Assembly: GCA_033064195.1 (NCBI GenBank)
Contig: JARBJD010000001.1
Span: 1-64,000 of the forward strand
DNA from: Blattamonas nauphoetae
Taxonomy: Eukaryota; Preaxostyla; Oxymonadida
Direction: 5' to 3'
Length of the DNA: 64,000 bases
A program made the position numbers and the translations under genes. Below, piece by piece: positions 1 to 12,210 of this stretch. The notes under the pieces are model-generated. The model was not told the DNA's origin, ran no database searches, and saw nothing but the letters and a program-made list of their open reading frames with translations. The number at the start of each line of letters is the position of its first letter. Position 1 is the first letter of the stretch.

Positions 1-1057
1 TTGAGAAACTGAAACCTGGGAATAAAATCATGACCAATTTGGGTGTTTGAGAGTGGTGCAATTTTCTTTAAAGTCCATGACGATGACTAAAGAGTCATCG
101 TCGATGGATGAAGTGGAAGTATTGTAAAAGTTTCTTTGTGTTTCTGCTATTTTTTGTGCTTTTCAATTGTTTTCAATTTCTTTTTTCTTTGATTTAGTTC
201 TTGTGTGTTGCTTTTAGTGTTTCTTGTTTTTAACAGATATTTCCCCGCTCACAAATGGAGCAGAGGTCTGTTCTTTTCTTTGGTTTTGAAGTATTTTTGG
301 TTTTCTTACAAAGGAAGAATATGACATACTTGTTTTACCCTGTTCCACGAGCTTGTGATGTAAGTCCTTTTTGGTTGTTTCGAGGAGACGGATTTCTGAC
401 GTTCTGTTGTGAATTGTGACCATATCAGATTGTGAGGGAAGAGGAATGGATTGTTGTGTGAGACTAGGAGAAGCGAGGAGGAAATCGACATCGTCATCGT
501 CCAGTGTATCGATGATGGATGGTGCTGATGAAAAACGAATGAAAAGAAAAAGAAGGCAACTAATTTTGTCGATTTTTTGACTTTCGGACCTGGTTTTCAC
601 AACTAGGCGAAGTGTTGTCTTCTATCGCCTTCATTAATTCGATGTCGTCGTGAATGTTGATGGTCTGTGAAAATTGTAAAATAAAATGAGTACTAATACC
701 TGCTTCGAAGCTGGTCGACGTCGAGTGGGCTTTCGGGGTTTCCCACCGATTCTGTCGAATCGGGGCGGGCATAATTAAACGCCCCTCCTCGACGTCGAAC
801 CCCAGTGCTTTGGTCTCGCTAAGTGTTTGGACTTGCGAGACGCACTGCGATAATCGAACTTTTTCATCTTTATTTCTCATTTCATTGTAATAATGAGAAA
901 GAGATGACAAAAGTGAGGTGAAATATCTAAGGAGAGAAAGAATCAATAAGAGAGAAAACAAACGATTATAATGAGCTTCGACTTGCCGCTTTACCTCCTG
1001 CAGGTCATGTCTGCTATCCAGTGCCCTGATGAGGGGGAGCAGCTGGATTTTTCTCAT
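1..1057 (-). mobile_element. Transposase-like gene fragment with DFKEN motif, cut by the window edge
   Basis: On the minus strand several open segments read as exons of one protein. The first (about 1057-700) begins MRKIQLLPLIRALDSR and has a helical stretch rich in K, E, Q and S. The second (about 670-575) reads TINIHDDIELMKAIEDN. The third (about 535-330) carries an acidic stretch and then DLHHKLVEQ. Further downstream (about 120-40) a frame reads SLVIVMDFKEN. The pair LHHKLVEQ...VIVMDFKEN resembles HLVWAEDQR...LIVADFKEN in the plus-strand fragment near 11.6 kb, so I group them as one family. The DFKEN aspartate could be the first acid of an RNase H-like transposase core; that is inference. 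Candidate introns begin GTTTGT and GTATTA. The end of the gene lies outside the window. A host gene of unknown function is the alternative. Confidence 0.3.
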
Positions 1058-1286
1058 GTTGTCTTGTCAACAAGGCATGAATCTCCCCCCATGAGTACTG
1101 ATGGTCGAAGGAGGCTTTCGGTTGTATTCTAAAATAGATTGCATCTCAGAGAGAATGTATGATGGGGAATTGGATTCTTTGAAGCAGAGGAGAAAATGTG
1201 TTGGGATGCGACACTAAGAGACAACAAAGGTCTCAATCAACCCACAAGTCAGTTTTCGTTCATATGTTCAACCACATCAGCTCAGT

Positions 1287-1683
1287 AAATCCACCTCGAA
1301 CGACCCGCTTCTCCCCTCCAATCAACCTCAAATGACCCGCTTCTCCCCTCCAATCCACCTCGAATGACCCGCTTCCCCCCTCCAATCCACCTCGAATGAC
1401 CCTCTTAACACCTCCAATCCACCTCGAATGACCCGCTTCTCCCCTCCAATCCACCTCGAATGACCCTCTTAACACCTCCAATCCACCTCGAATGACCCGC
1501 TTCTCCCCTCCAATCCACCTCGAATGACCCGCTTTCCCCCTCCAATCAACCTCGAATGACCCTCTTAACACCTCCAATCCACCTCGAATGACCCGCTTCC
1601 CCCCTCCAATCCACCTCGAATGACCCGCTTCTCCCCTCCAATCAACCTCGAATGACCCGCTTCCTACCTCCAATCCACCTCGT
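1287..1683. repeat. 32-bp minisatellite, about 12 copies
   Basis: A head-to-tail array with a unit close to 32 bp, each unit starting ATCCACCTCGAATGACC. Two unit versions alternate: one continues CGCTTCTCCCCTCC and the other CTCTTAACACCTCC. The mixture suggests the array grew partly as two-unit blocks. Because 32 is not a multiple of three, the open frame on the minus strand gives a protein with a period of 32 residues over three units; this is a by-product of a repeat without stop codons and I do not call it a gene. Confidence 0.9.
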
Positions 1684-1714
1684 ATTGCTCTCCCTATCAC
1701 TGGTGTACCTCATC

Positions 1715-1850
1715 TTCTCCCCCATCCCATCACAAACTTCCCTCTTCCTTCCCCCATCCCATCACAAACTCCCCTCTTCCTTCCCCCATCCCATCACAAA
1801 CTCCCTCTTCCTTCCCCATCCCATCACAAACTTCCCTCTTCCCACCTCCA
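1715..1850. repeat. Second minisatellite, about 34-bp unit, four copies
   Basis: Directly after the first array, a pyrimidine-rich unit containing CCCATCCCATCACAAACT followed by a CCCTCTTCCTTCC-like tail occurs about four times with small length differences. It is unrelated in sequence to the preceding 32-bp array. No gene is apparent in it. Confidence 0.8.
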
Positions 1851-2248
1851 CTTCTCCACAAATAGCGTCATTGGCATCATCAAACGTTGACCGCACCAAT
1901 TTATGTTCCACCAGCATTGCCACGTCACCGGCGTGAACTCTCCTTCTCCCGTCCATCATAACATGCCCAATCACCCTCCTCGACGAGTGTCAGTCGCCCT
2001 CCACACACGCCTTGCAGATTCTCCTGTTTGTGATTTGAATGTCGCCTTCCACTCCCAAACAGACAATCTCGACTCTATCGGACTCCACACTCTGCCAATT
2101 CCTCTCTAAGAATCGGAAATATTCGCATTTGAGCAGTCTTTTGACAAATTTAAACATTGTCAGAAACCAATCACGCCTAGCGATATAAAATACCTTCAAA
2201 CCCCTTGCCAAACTCTCTGCTGACTTTTGGATCGATCTCACCTCCGAA
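1851..2248. other. No recognisable gene
   Basis: Short overlapping open frames on both strands, none with a recognisable motif or plausible splice sites. I see nothing that I can support here. Confidence 0.6.
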
Positions 2249-5200
2249 ATGATTGACCAGCTCTCTTATTCGCGTTTGTTATTTTCCCTCCTTCCCATTT
2301 TCACTCCATTTCCTTCGTTCAGAAGAAGAACCAGTGGAAGGACTCCTCATCTCACTCCATTCATCAATTTCACAAACAAAAACTCCCCAAAAAGTCCATT
2401 CAGCCATTCAAACATTCAGATTCCCCAAACCGGCCCTTTTTGGACTCACAAACTCTCAGTCACGCACAAACATCACCTGATCTTCTCGTCTTGATGTTCG
2501 AATACTCTTTCGGCTTACAAACACAGGAAGTGGTAGAACTGCTCACATTCAAGCCATTTGAGCTCCAACTCCTGTTTGAGTTTGTAGACGAAGAACAATA
2601 CAAACCCACTCCATCTCTTCCTCCATACTCTTTCTCAACCACTCGGAAGAAATTGTCAAACTATGTGGAGATGACAGCACTACCATCTCATTTATCGCTC
2701 AAATTCTCACTCTCAGCATCACGAACTCCTCCGACATCGTCGCAGAGTATTCATCAGCTGGTCAGATCACATTTTCCGAGTCTATGCTCGAGCTCGACAA
2801 AACAAACGAAGTATTCGAACAATTGGGTACAACTAGTGGCTATCAATCAAGATCAGACAGCGTCAAGCTTCCTGTTCTTTCGTTCTCACCTCACTCGGCC
2901 GTGTTGTGGTAGTGGTTCACTGGCCTTGACCCGAACCAGCTAAAACTTACAAAAACTGACCTACTAAACAACAACTCGTTCCTCTCCATCCTCCTCACCC
3001 AAAGATCTCTACGACCAACGTTGGCTCCAGATTTCACGACACTTTTGGTCAGCCTGAGCAAGCTCCTAATGTTCACGGTTTTGCCTCTTTCTCTGGACTA
3101 TTGTTCGAAAACAGATGGGAGGACTTCATCCGGGTGAATGAAGCGATCTTGGCTGTCGTCGAGCGAGTTCAACGAAGGACCAGACTTGATGGATCGGAAT
3201 TAGCCTTTCCACCGCTCATTCAAACCGACCTCCTCTCTGAAGTCACCAGTACCCTTCTGAAAGTGGTTGAAAAAAAAGACAGAAGAACATACACACAAAC
3301 TTGTGTCAACGGCTATCCAATCATCTCTTACACTCGACAGCATCCCGGAGAAATATGAATCGCTCTTCGTACTATCTGTTCCGCTTCTGCAACGATCTAT
3401 TTCGTTCCTCCTGCACCTTTGGACCGTATTCGCTTCACTTGTCGAAGGGGAACCCACAACAGTTTCTTCGTTCGTGTCATTGCTCAGATTTGTGTCTCTG
3501 CTTCAAAATTGGCAACTGACCTTGACTGGAATCAAGTCTTTCGTCCACATCTTCTACTCTCTCCTCCATACAAAGGATCCCCGCCTTTCACTCCTCTTCC
3601 AGTTTCTTGTCTCTTTTCCGACGTGCCCAACATCAACCCGAAACTGAAGTGGTTTTTTTGACCTCGTACACACTCTCCTCGACGAAAAGAAGGCGTTTCT
3701 GCACCCTCCCATCTTTTTAGACTCGCTGCTCACTGCCACCCCAGTCTTCCTCTTCTGCCCTTCTCCACTCTTCTGCAATGGAGATTGGCGAACAAAGTGT
3801 GTGGGGCGGGAGAGGTTGATTTGTGTGTTCTCACACTCTCCTCCCTCCTCACCAACACCCACGTGGCTGTTACCCAGTTCAACCAGGAATCAGGTGAAGG
3901 CAGTTGGTGTGTTGTCGACCAGAAAGCGACGAGAGACAAAGAAGAGCGTAAGTGCGTTTGAAGAGAAGATGAGCGAAACAGAAGCACAGAATTCCAAACC
4001 AGCCGCTGAACAAGACGAGCCAAAAGAACAAGCTGATGACGACAACGAACTATTCCAATCTCATTCCTGACGGATGGAAATCCGGGCAGGATGGAAGGAA
4101 CCGATGTGTTCATGGTTGAGGAGGGAGAATGGGAGGAGGAGAAGGAAGATGGAGAGGAAGAGGCAAGTGGAGAGGGGGAGAGGAAGTGAAAGAAGAGCCA
4201 CAACAACAAGAACAAGAAGGGGAGGGGATAATCGAAGAGTTTCAAACGAAGACTGAAGAGGAAACAGCGACAGGCAAAGGATAAGCGGAGAAAGATCCAC
4301 ACCCGCAGGAAGGAGGAAAAGAACAAAAGACAGATGGTGGCGAACCAGAAGCGAAGGAAGACGAAGACGCAACTGCTCAACCAGACGAAATGGAACAGAA
4401 TCAGGAATGTCCGTCTTCCCAACACACTCCCGGGTCTTCGCCTCTCTCCACAAAGCACCCTCTCTCCTCTCCTATTCATACAGACATCTCACACCACACT
4501 CCTTGTCACTCCAACCACAATGTCCAGTCTCCACCAGATTTCGATGCTGAGTGGCACTCGTATTCGCATGTTTGGGATTTGGTGGACACCATTGTGTTTT
4601 TGGGTGGGTGGATGGAGAATGAGAGGAAGGGAGGGAAGCAGAATGAGTTTGAGCTGATGACACAACATATCGGACTTGTTATTGTGAACTCACTGGTTGG
4701 AATGAAGTCGGAGTGGGAAAGAGTGATGAACGAGGAGAAAAGGAGAGGAAGAAGGTCGTTGTCAAATTCATGATCGACAGTCTCCTCTCGTTCATCCGAA
4801 AAGAGATGAAGACAAGAACTATCAAGCTTGTCACTCTGAATCCCACTCGCATCGTCGACAACGCCCAATCCGAGCTGATCGTCGTCTTCTTCCCTCCTCT
4901 CTGCTCGACTGGCTTGGACGAGACTAAACGGGCACCAAACGCGTTCGAGATGTCAGTGGTTGGATTCGACGAGTTCAGCATCGAGCCGCTATTTGTCACA
5001 GCTGGCGAGAAATCAATGCTTTTGAACAGTCATCTGAAAACAACACGGATGAGTGTGGGAGAAGAGGTGGAGGAAGGAAGAGAAGAAGAGGGAGGATCAA
5101 CTTGAGTAACAGCTCAAGCATATCGTGCGAGCGAGGGCTCAAGCGAGTAAGGAGCGAGAAGAAGCCAATCCATTCCCACCGAAACCAAAGGATCAAATCG

Positions 5201-5860
5201 AAAGGGCAAGGCGGGAGATTATGAAAGTGAAGAGAGAGCGAGAGGATAAGCAGATGCAGATGGAAGAAGAAGAAAAGGAGAGGAAGAGACAGGAAATAGA
5301 GAGAAAGCAGCTATCATATCTCCCCTCATGCACTGAATGACAATGCGACTCGCCAACTGCAGCAACTGTGTCGCCTGCTCTGACGGACTCCCCATGCTGT
5401 TAAACTTCCTGGCAGCTCACCTTATCTCCTGTCCTCCACTCTTACTCTCCACCGCTCTTCATCGTCCTCAGAGCAGAAAGTGAAGAACAATGAACTCCTC
5501 ATTTTTCATCAGCTGCAAGACGATAGCTTATCGTCAACAGTGAGCAGTCTTGTCTGCCATCGCTCCACGCCGTCTTCCATCCCTCACGTTGATGAATATC
5601 TTCTACCGGCTGTTTATGTCATCTGTACTGCGCAACCTTACTGAAGAAGACCAGTTCTGGTGAAGGAAATGATCGTAGAGTTCTCCATCGAAGTACTGTC
5701 TCAGTTTCCAGTTCGTTCGTTCCCAAGGATATGTCTGCTGATGGTTATTGGGAGGAGGATGGAAAGAACACTGCGAACGCGAACACCCTGCTCTTTTCAT
5801 CTCTCTCGTTCGCAGAATCCCTCCAAATCACATCATGCTCCTTCTCTTCTTCGATGAATG
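2249..5860 (+). pseudogene. Remains of a large helical host gene, frame broken many times
   Basis: Protein-like stretches follow one another on the plus strand but jump between all three frames and are cut by stops. Examples are a helical stretch starting EEIVKLCGDDSTTISFIAQ near 2650, an amphipathic block at 3267-3647 with many Leu/Phe pairs, a block near 4530-4770 around DLVDTIVFLGGWMENE, another at 4770-5100 around VVVKFMIDSLLSFIRKEMK, and a highly charged coiled-coil block at 5125-5340 rich in K, E and R. The order and leucine-rich helical look suggest one large HEAT/ARM-like or scaffold protein. Many frame changes lack GT...AG introns that could explain them, so I call it a pseudogene. 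I do not recognise the family. Confidence 0.45.
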
Positions 5861-6453
5861 ACTCGATCCTTCTGGATAAACTCAGAATCTGACGCTCTCT
5901 TCGTTCTTTTCGTTTCTAGCGCACATTCCTCTCTCATAAAACTTCACCATCGATCTTTTTTCTCTCGATAGTTTTTCATAAAATTAAATCAATGACAAAA
6001 TTGACGAAATGAGCTGAAATTACTTGATCTCGTTGGCAGGGCCGTAAAATGGATCTACAGATCAAGAGAACACCTTTCATGATCTATTGAGGGTCTGCGA
6101 CATTTAAGCTTCATTTTCCGGTCGTTTAAAGGTGGATTGGATAACCCAGAGGGGAGAGAACGATCAGACACAATTTCAATGTGGTGAGGAGAATTTGTGA
6201 TGATACCGCCCGTGAAAACCTTCCCCGTAGCTTCTGCTTCATTTTCACGGAAATGGTAACCATCCGCCAACTGGAGGACAGAATTGGAATGAGGACTGAT
6301 TGAACGAGCACGATCGTAATGTATCCGGGAATTTGCCGTACTTTCACTTCATTGCTGGTCATCTTGATCACTTATTGGTCATTCCATATGAACGAATCAT
6401 CCCAAGTTACGCTAAGTTGGATTCCAATGAAAAAAAATGAAAAGTGTCGTTGT
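5861..6453. other. Gene remnants, no supportable gene
   Basis: Minus-strand frames at 6371-6126 and 6270-6055 carry protein-like pieces (for example ADGYHFRENEAEATGKVF and GIITNSPHHIEIVSD) that change frame within about 100 bp. They may be the 3' end of the broken gene just upstream on the minus strand. No intact frame or identity can be supported. Confidence 0.4.
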
Positions 6454-7567
6454 TCAGAACTCCCAAAGTGGTGAAACATGAAAGTAGCATTCACCAAGCG
6501 ATGTAAAAAGTGATCGTTGTGTGTTTATCTTCAGATGTTGTGGAGTTTGAGAAACGAAAGGAAGTGATGAGCCTGGCTGAATCACAGCGACAGAAACGGT
6601 GAGGTTGGGAAAGAGGGACGTGAAGATGAGGAGGAGTGGTGTTTTGCCAATAAAAGAAGAATAGAGTTCACTTGACTTGAATCTCATTCGACGACTGGAC
6701 AACACTTGTCTGCGATGGAGGCAAAGCAGAGAGTTTCAGGGTTGTGTAAAGTGACTGGTGGGTGGAGATAAGTTAGAAAGCGAGGAGGTGGGAGCGAGTG
6801 GGCGTCGATTGACAGCAATGATGGAGAAACTGTCTGAGTGGCAAAATCGTTGCTAAACGTAATCCGAAACTCAGTTGAGGCCGAAGATGGAATTGAACAC
6901 GTTTCGTCTGAGTGTTTGATTGTCTTTTGCTGCAAAATACTCGCGTCAAGAAGAGCCGGTGGTTTTCAACGAAGAAACAGTGAGAGATTGTGATTGAATG
7001 AGGAGGAATGAATAAATGTAGACCAGTGATGTCAGTCAGAGATGGGACTGCTTGAAGTGCGTAGGATTTCTTATTATCTTCTCCGTTTGCAATTTCAGCG
7101 GAAAGCATGGCGATGATCGGCTTGAACTCATCGTCCAGCAATTTCATTCTGTGAAGAACGCACAGCGTATTCGCAGCTGTACGTTTACTGTCCTCAAAAG
7201 CCTTCCTCGTTCACGACTGTAAAATTCTTGGTAAATTTCCAGAATCTTCCTTTTTGTCAAAAACTGTGTGTGATTCGTTGTCCGGTATCATCAGGGCGCC
7301 AGCGAGGATAATATTATGCAACGTTGTGACGAATTCATGTGTGATGTCCATGTTAGGGTGTTCAAGCAAGCAGATGAGGACAGGGAGAGTGGGTGGTTTG
7401 ACGAGGTGAATCTTTTCGTCAGTTGTTCCTTGAGACAAGTCACATATCGAAACGAATGTTTCCTCAACAACACTATGCATGGACGTCTCCTATTTTTCAT
7501 TGATTGGCAGCAACATTTGGAGAGTCTTGATGTTCGAACTCAACGGTGGCAGCGTCGATTGTGCTGA
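6454..7567 (-). pseudogene. Broken armadillo/HEAT-like gene
   Basis: Reading from 7567 down, helical segments typical of ARM-type repeats appear: ETFVSICDLSQGTTDEKI, then TLPVLICLLEHPNMDITHEF and FVTTLHNIILAGALM. In the same frame, after an in-frame TGA near 7211, the sequence continues as KAFEDSKRTAANTLCVLHRM and DDEFKPIIAMLSAEIANGED. A plausible intron (GTCTAC...TTTGCAG) follows. Further down, TSLGECYFHVSPLWEF-type text continues in another frame. The in-frame stop and later frame changes make an intact product unlikely. Oxymonad genomes, as I recall them, hold large families of ARM-repeat and kinase-ARM proteins, and this may be a dead member; I see no kinase domain. Confidence 0.45.
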
Positions 7568-7854
7568 GAGAGCTTGTTTGACCTGGTCCGCTGGGCCAAG
7601 AGCATGACTTCGTTTCACTGAGACATTCGGGTGTGATGGAGTGCGATGTAGTGATGTGACTGGGGTGGATCCTTGCGTCTTCTATTTTGTCTTCGGTGCC
7701 GTAGAAGTCTTTAGTTTAGCCTGATTAGCAGCAGCTACTTTGGCTTTCGCTTTGGTTGGAGGTATTATCCATGAGTAGATGGAGGATGACACGGAGGATG
7801 AGAATGGATCGGCCCTCATGACGGAGTATTAGGATTCGATGACTCTGGATAGAA
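7568..7854. other. Spacer between two pseudogenes
   Basis: No frame, repeat or RNA signature that I can support. Confidence 0.5.
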
Positions 7855-10195
7855 TCAAGATACGTCTCTCCACAATAGTCTAGACACCATGTCGGTCCAG
7901 TATTTAGTAAAAAGCATGGAACTCTCTGTAAGTACAGAATGGTAAAGGCAGTAGGATAAAGGTGTGGTGAAAGAACATAGACGGCTAAAAAAAGTCGGGA
8001 GGGTTGAGTGAGTCATCATATTCCATTTCCTCGGCAGTTGCCTGGGCAATGATGTCCAAAATACGGGCAATGGGGACGGCATCTTGAAGAATGCCTATGT
8101 GGTCACAGCCACGGTATGTGTGGAACTAAACGAGCGAGGTGTCTCTCCACAAGTGGGGTGACTGCGAAGGACGAGAAAAGAGGGAGAATAAGGCGAGGGA
8201 AGGGAGAGCAAGAAGAATGGCAAGAAAGGGCACAGAGAGAGATGGAACGGGAAAGAGACACACTACTGAGTGAAACAGTCGGAACTGTGCCATCACCATC
8301 CATGTAGTAATCAGAATGCGTGTCTGACGTCCAGCGCTGTCTGGTTGCATTCAGAATCACACCGGCAGTGGCATTGATACCTAACGACGATGAAGAAGAT
8401 CAGAAAAGAAGGAAACACGAATGATGGGCAGAAAAGGCAAGATAAACGGAGAATGATGGAGAGAGCATGGGAATGGCAGAAACAGGAGGAATACAGACCA
8501 ATCGAGTACATCACGTGTGTCATCACCTTCGGTAGGACGAGAGGCTGGTCGGTGTTGTTTCGTGTGCGTTGGACGGCTGTCTTCACACAGGCCTTGCCTG
8601 CCGGGTTGTCAGTCCACGTCATGTTCTTCATTAAGATTTTGCACACATTGTCACCTTTGCAAGATGGGAGAGATGGGAGAGTTAGAGAAGGAGAGAGTGG
8701 GGGAAGGGAGGAGATGACAGAGGAGAGACGGGGAGAGGATTGTGGGTGATTTGAAGATGTGAACGAAAATGGTCAATAAGATGAAGGATGAAGTGGAAAG
8801 CACACTTTGAGCCGGACAACGACGCAGTCGTCGTCGAAGGTGTTCTTGTTGGGGATCATCCAGTGCAGACAGGCGCAATCTTGCGTCAGAGTACTGATTG
8901 TGGATGCTCCTACCTGCGATGGAAAGAACGACAAAGAATGAACGAGTACAACAGAAAAATGGTGTGAATCATCAATAATACCTAAAGAAGGCTCAGCTCT
9001 CCCAGCATACCCATGAGAACAGTCACTTTCGTGGTGACGCTGAAAACCCATCCGCCATTGGAGCACCACCGAAGGGAGCACCCGAAGTGATGACAGCAAA
9101 GATGTATGTGTCTATCCAGGACTGGTCTACGACGCTACTTGTCAGAAAGCGGTAGGTGATAATGTCATCTGTACTGTGCCCGCACAGCACGACCTTCTTG
9201 TTGTTGTTACTGTGAGGAATGGGGAAGAGGGGGACACACGCGCGGAAGGCGGGTTCGTCTCGCGTTTTGAGATCCTCGTAATACGCAGTGGCGACGTGAC
9301 CGAAGACGTTGACGAGTCTCCAATCATACTAACCTAGACGAGAAAAGAAGTATGAAGAAAAGAAAGAATGAGAGAGATTGAGGGACACACAGGGGCAGCG
9401 TTCTGATACTTCCGCTCGACATAGCCTGCTTCGGAAAGAGCTCTCGTGAGTTTGTCCAGTCAGCTGTTGAGGAAATTGACGCCCGATAGGAACAGAAATG
9501 AGAGTGAAGGAGAAGTTGGGAGGAATGGAAGACAGTGATGGAGGATGAGGGGGATGAAAAGTGGGTAGAGGCACACAAACAATCTGCCGAAGTCTTTCAC
9601 ATGAACGTTGAAATGGGTACTGTCAGATTGGTCATGGCTGTTGTGTTGAACGTTTGTCTGATGTTCTTCATCCATCCCGTGGAAATGACAACACAGGCGA
9701 AGTTTCCATCACGTGAAATGATCGAACGGAAAAGCTACAATGAGGGAAGGAAAAATGATGGAGAGGGAAAGATCGAACCTCTGATGGCAGGGGGAAGGCG
9801 AGGTTGGGCGAGAGAGGAGTGAAGACGTGTGGGAGGGGTGCTTGGTCAACGAGGATGCAGATATGCTGACTGAGAGATGTTCAAAGAGATGCAAAGATTA
9901 GAGGGCAGAGCACACCGAGTTTTATCTCACTTCTTTTCTTCACAGCCTGTGATGGGGGGAAGCACTGAGCTTTTCTCAGCTGAGGGAAGGGACGTTGGAA
10001 GGAGAAAGTGTTGAGCACTGTGAGGATGTCTTGCTGGGAGAGAGAGATAGAAGAAAGAAAAAATGAGCATACAGGTGAGATAGAGGAGGAACAACGCGAA
10101 AAAACGACGGAGAAGCCAAATATGTTAGATTGATGTGAGATGACAAAATAGAGAGAACATACTGTATCCAAAATACTGATGGCAATTTTATTCAT
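7855..10195 (-). pseudogene. LCAT-family phospholipase/acyltransferase, degenerate
   Basis: The lecithin:cholesterol acyltransferase family uses a Ser-Asp-His triad to hydrolyse or transfer acyl chains of phospholipids. Its landmarks appear in order on the minus strand. AGYVERKYQNAAP and then YDWRL are joined across an intron near 9345-9395. KKVVLCGHST sits at the nucleophile elbow near 9170-9200, followed by FAVITSGAPFGGAPM near 9060-9100. LHWMIPNKNTFDDD lies near 8850, SDYYMDGDGTVP near 8290-8320 and GCDHIGILQDA near 8100, holding the presumed triad His. Several introns are visible, so this descends from a host gene. The family elbow GHSMGG has become GHSTDD. A TGA sits just before DKLTRALSEAGY. 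The frame shifts after APFGGAPMADG with no intron to explain it. I infer a dead or dying gene; loss looks recent because motifs are still sharp. Confidence 0.7.
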
Positions 10196-11160
10196 GACAA
10201 AACTGCAGTAGACAGACAGCGAAATCGGAAAACGCCCTTTTCAGAAAATCTCTGACAGAATATCACAATTATGGTTCGATCACACCACATCGGAAAGTTG
10301 AGCAGTCTTGGAGATCAAAACTTCAAGAATCTCAATTAAAGAATACATATCATCTCAATTGGTGAAGGATGTACGGATTTTGAGAAATTGTCCATTCTAG
10401 GTTTTGAACGATGATGTCAAAAATATTGTCCCATATGTGCATCACTTTATCTCTCTCATTTCACAGCCTGGTTTCAAACAAACTAACTCGTGAAATGTAT
10501 TGTTGAACCCTTTCATCATATCTCAACAGATTGTCCAAAACGTGGAAAAAACATCTTATTGTGCCGTCACAAAAGCGAATAAATTCATTAAACCGCCATA
10601 AATCAAGATTTTCCCAGAATCTGATGCACATAGTCCAACTAAGAACAAAATAATAGTTTAAAAAAAATCTCCTGCTACTTATGGAAAAAACCGCCTTGCA
10701 CTTGAAAAGTGCCTCTTGTCACAAGTCATTTTGGTAATATCTCAACAACGAGTGAATCAATTGTCATGACATTTTTCCCAGATACTTTATTTGATGATCC
10801 GATGATTTTTGATAAAATACGGAAAAAGTATGGGTATCTGGAAAAAGTCGAAAACCCATATTATAGCAAAATAATCTTTTGACGTCTTTACGAATAGAAG
10901 GTACTTTATTTGGTTGAAAACTAATGATTGGTTGTGGAGATATGACGTCGAAAAGTACCCTTTTTGAAGTACGATTTGCTGTTTGATGATACAGTGCTCA
11001 ATAATCAATCTTTTGCTCCAATATTTTGGCAGGATCTCTTTCTCACCAAAAAAACATTTCTAAGAAAAAACTCGATTTTGGGCGCGGATAGGATTCTTGG
11101 TACGCTTTTTCATTTCGCGATGCTGGCCTCAGCAAACATCGATGCTTTGACAGGACAGAA
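10196..11160. other. AT-rich non-coding stretch with a transposon-end-like motif
   Basis: No gene. At 10633 the text GTCCAACTAAGAACAAAA matches the terminal inverted repeat of the 453-bp element at 14531-14983 (GGTCCAACTAAGAAAAAA). I could not find the partner end (CTTAGTTGG) downstream, so this may be a solo or decayed end. The following 400 bp is AT-rich with runs of A and T like the interior of that element, without clear sequence identity to it. Confidence 0.45.
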
Positions 11161-11169
11161 CTCGAGGGA

Positions 11170-12210
11170 ATGGCTGCATCTCGCCCCGACGGAGGAGGTG
11201 TGACCGCAAGTCGGCGCAATAATTTACAATCGTCAACAAACCGTAACCCAAAGGACGTTCAGAAGGTCTGTGTCTCCGGATCTGTCAGGGAGGAGAAGGA
11301 TGACTCCTGTCCAGTTTCAACAAATGAATCATCATGCATCATTGGGAACAACTCAAATCCCGCAGATGCCTCAAGGAATCTTGCGGGTTCATCAAGATGA
11401 TGGAGATGAAGAGACACTCCTTTCCGAAGTTGCCGACACGGTGGATAGCCTCCCAGAGTTTGTCAGGAATCAGGAAACAAGTAACGAAATAAGAGACAAT
11501 GACAATTCAAATAGAGTAGAGTTATCCAAGGAGAGACTTGCTTTAGAACCTCATCTTGTCTGGGCAGAGGATCAACGAAATGCGATCTTGAAAACAAAAG
11601 AAAACCTTGTGACTGGTGACTTTTTGATTGTGGCAGATTTCAAAGAAAACTGGAGAATTCCAATTGGTGGTGATGAATCCCAATAAGACTGGTTCAACAA
11701 GTGGCAGTAAACAGATTTAGGGATGGTCGTATTTCTGAATGATGAAGAAGGGAAAGATGTCAAACGAGTATTCCATTTTATTACAAAGATCCTTAATCAC
11801 AATACTGCGTTCGCAAAGACAGGTTTCGTCATCCAGCCACGTTGAGTTTGGGTGACTGTGTACATTGAATACTTTTCGTCTGAAAGTTGGGGAAGAGACA
11901 TAGTTTGTGGAAAGAGAGGGTGGGTCTTGTAGTGTCGACCAGAAGCTGCACACACAAATAACGCCCTCATTTTTTAAATTGGTTTGGTCTCCATCACATA
12001 GTATTTCCCCCTTCTGGTTGTCCCTATGCATTTGGAGGGACGAAAGGCTTTGGATTGGAGGCTCGTTTCGTCAAGTTGTATGATGATGTCTGGATGGTAT
12101 TGATGGTTTTCTACGAGTTTGAGTAGTTTACGGAGAAAAGGAAGGATATGTGGGAGTGTGGAGGCCTTAAACCGTGTCTCATCAACTGGAGTTGGTAGGA
12201 TAGAGTGTAT
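11170..12210 (+). mobile_element. Decayed transposase-like gene with DFKEN motif
   Basis: The longest open frame (11270-11686) ends with HLVWAEDQR, then GDFLIVADFKEN and a Gly-rich GGDESQ. Past its stop the same style of sequence continues for some 200 bp with DWFNKWQ, GMVVFLND, VFHFITKILNHNTAF and GFVIQPR, interrupted by stops. From memory, a DFKEN-type block followed by a SQ-F-NK block and an H-T/S pair is a pattern of some unclassified protist transposases, with the Asp as a candidate DDE residue; this is not verified. It matches the family at the left window edge. The overlapping minus-strand open frame 11717-12031 is a shadow. Ends and terminal repeats were not found. Confidence 0.4.

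Noticed and set aside
1260-1700. 146-codon minus-strand frame with repeated VDWRGEAGHSRWIGG-like units
   Set aside because: It is the translation of the 32-bp minisatellite; absence of stops in the unit explains the open frame.
3730-4479. 249-codon minus-strand open frame
   Set aside because: Leu/Ser/Phe-rich frame opposite purine-rich (GA-rich) plus-strand sequence; typical antisense shadow with no motif.
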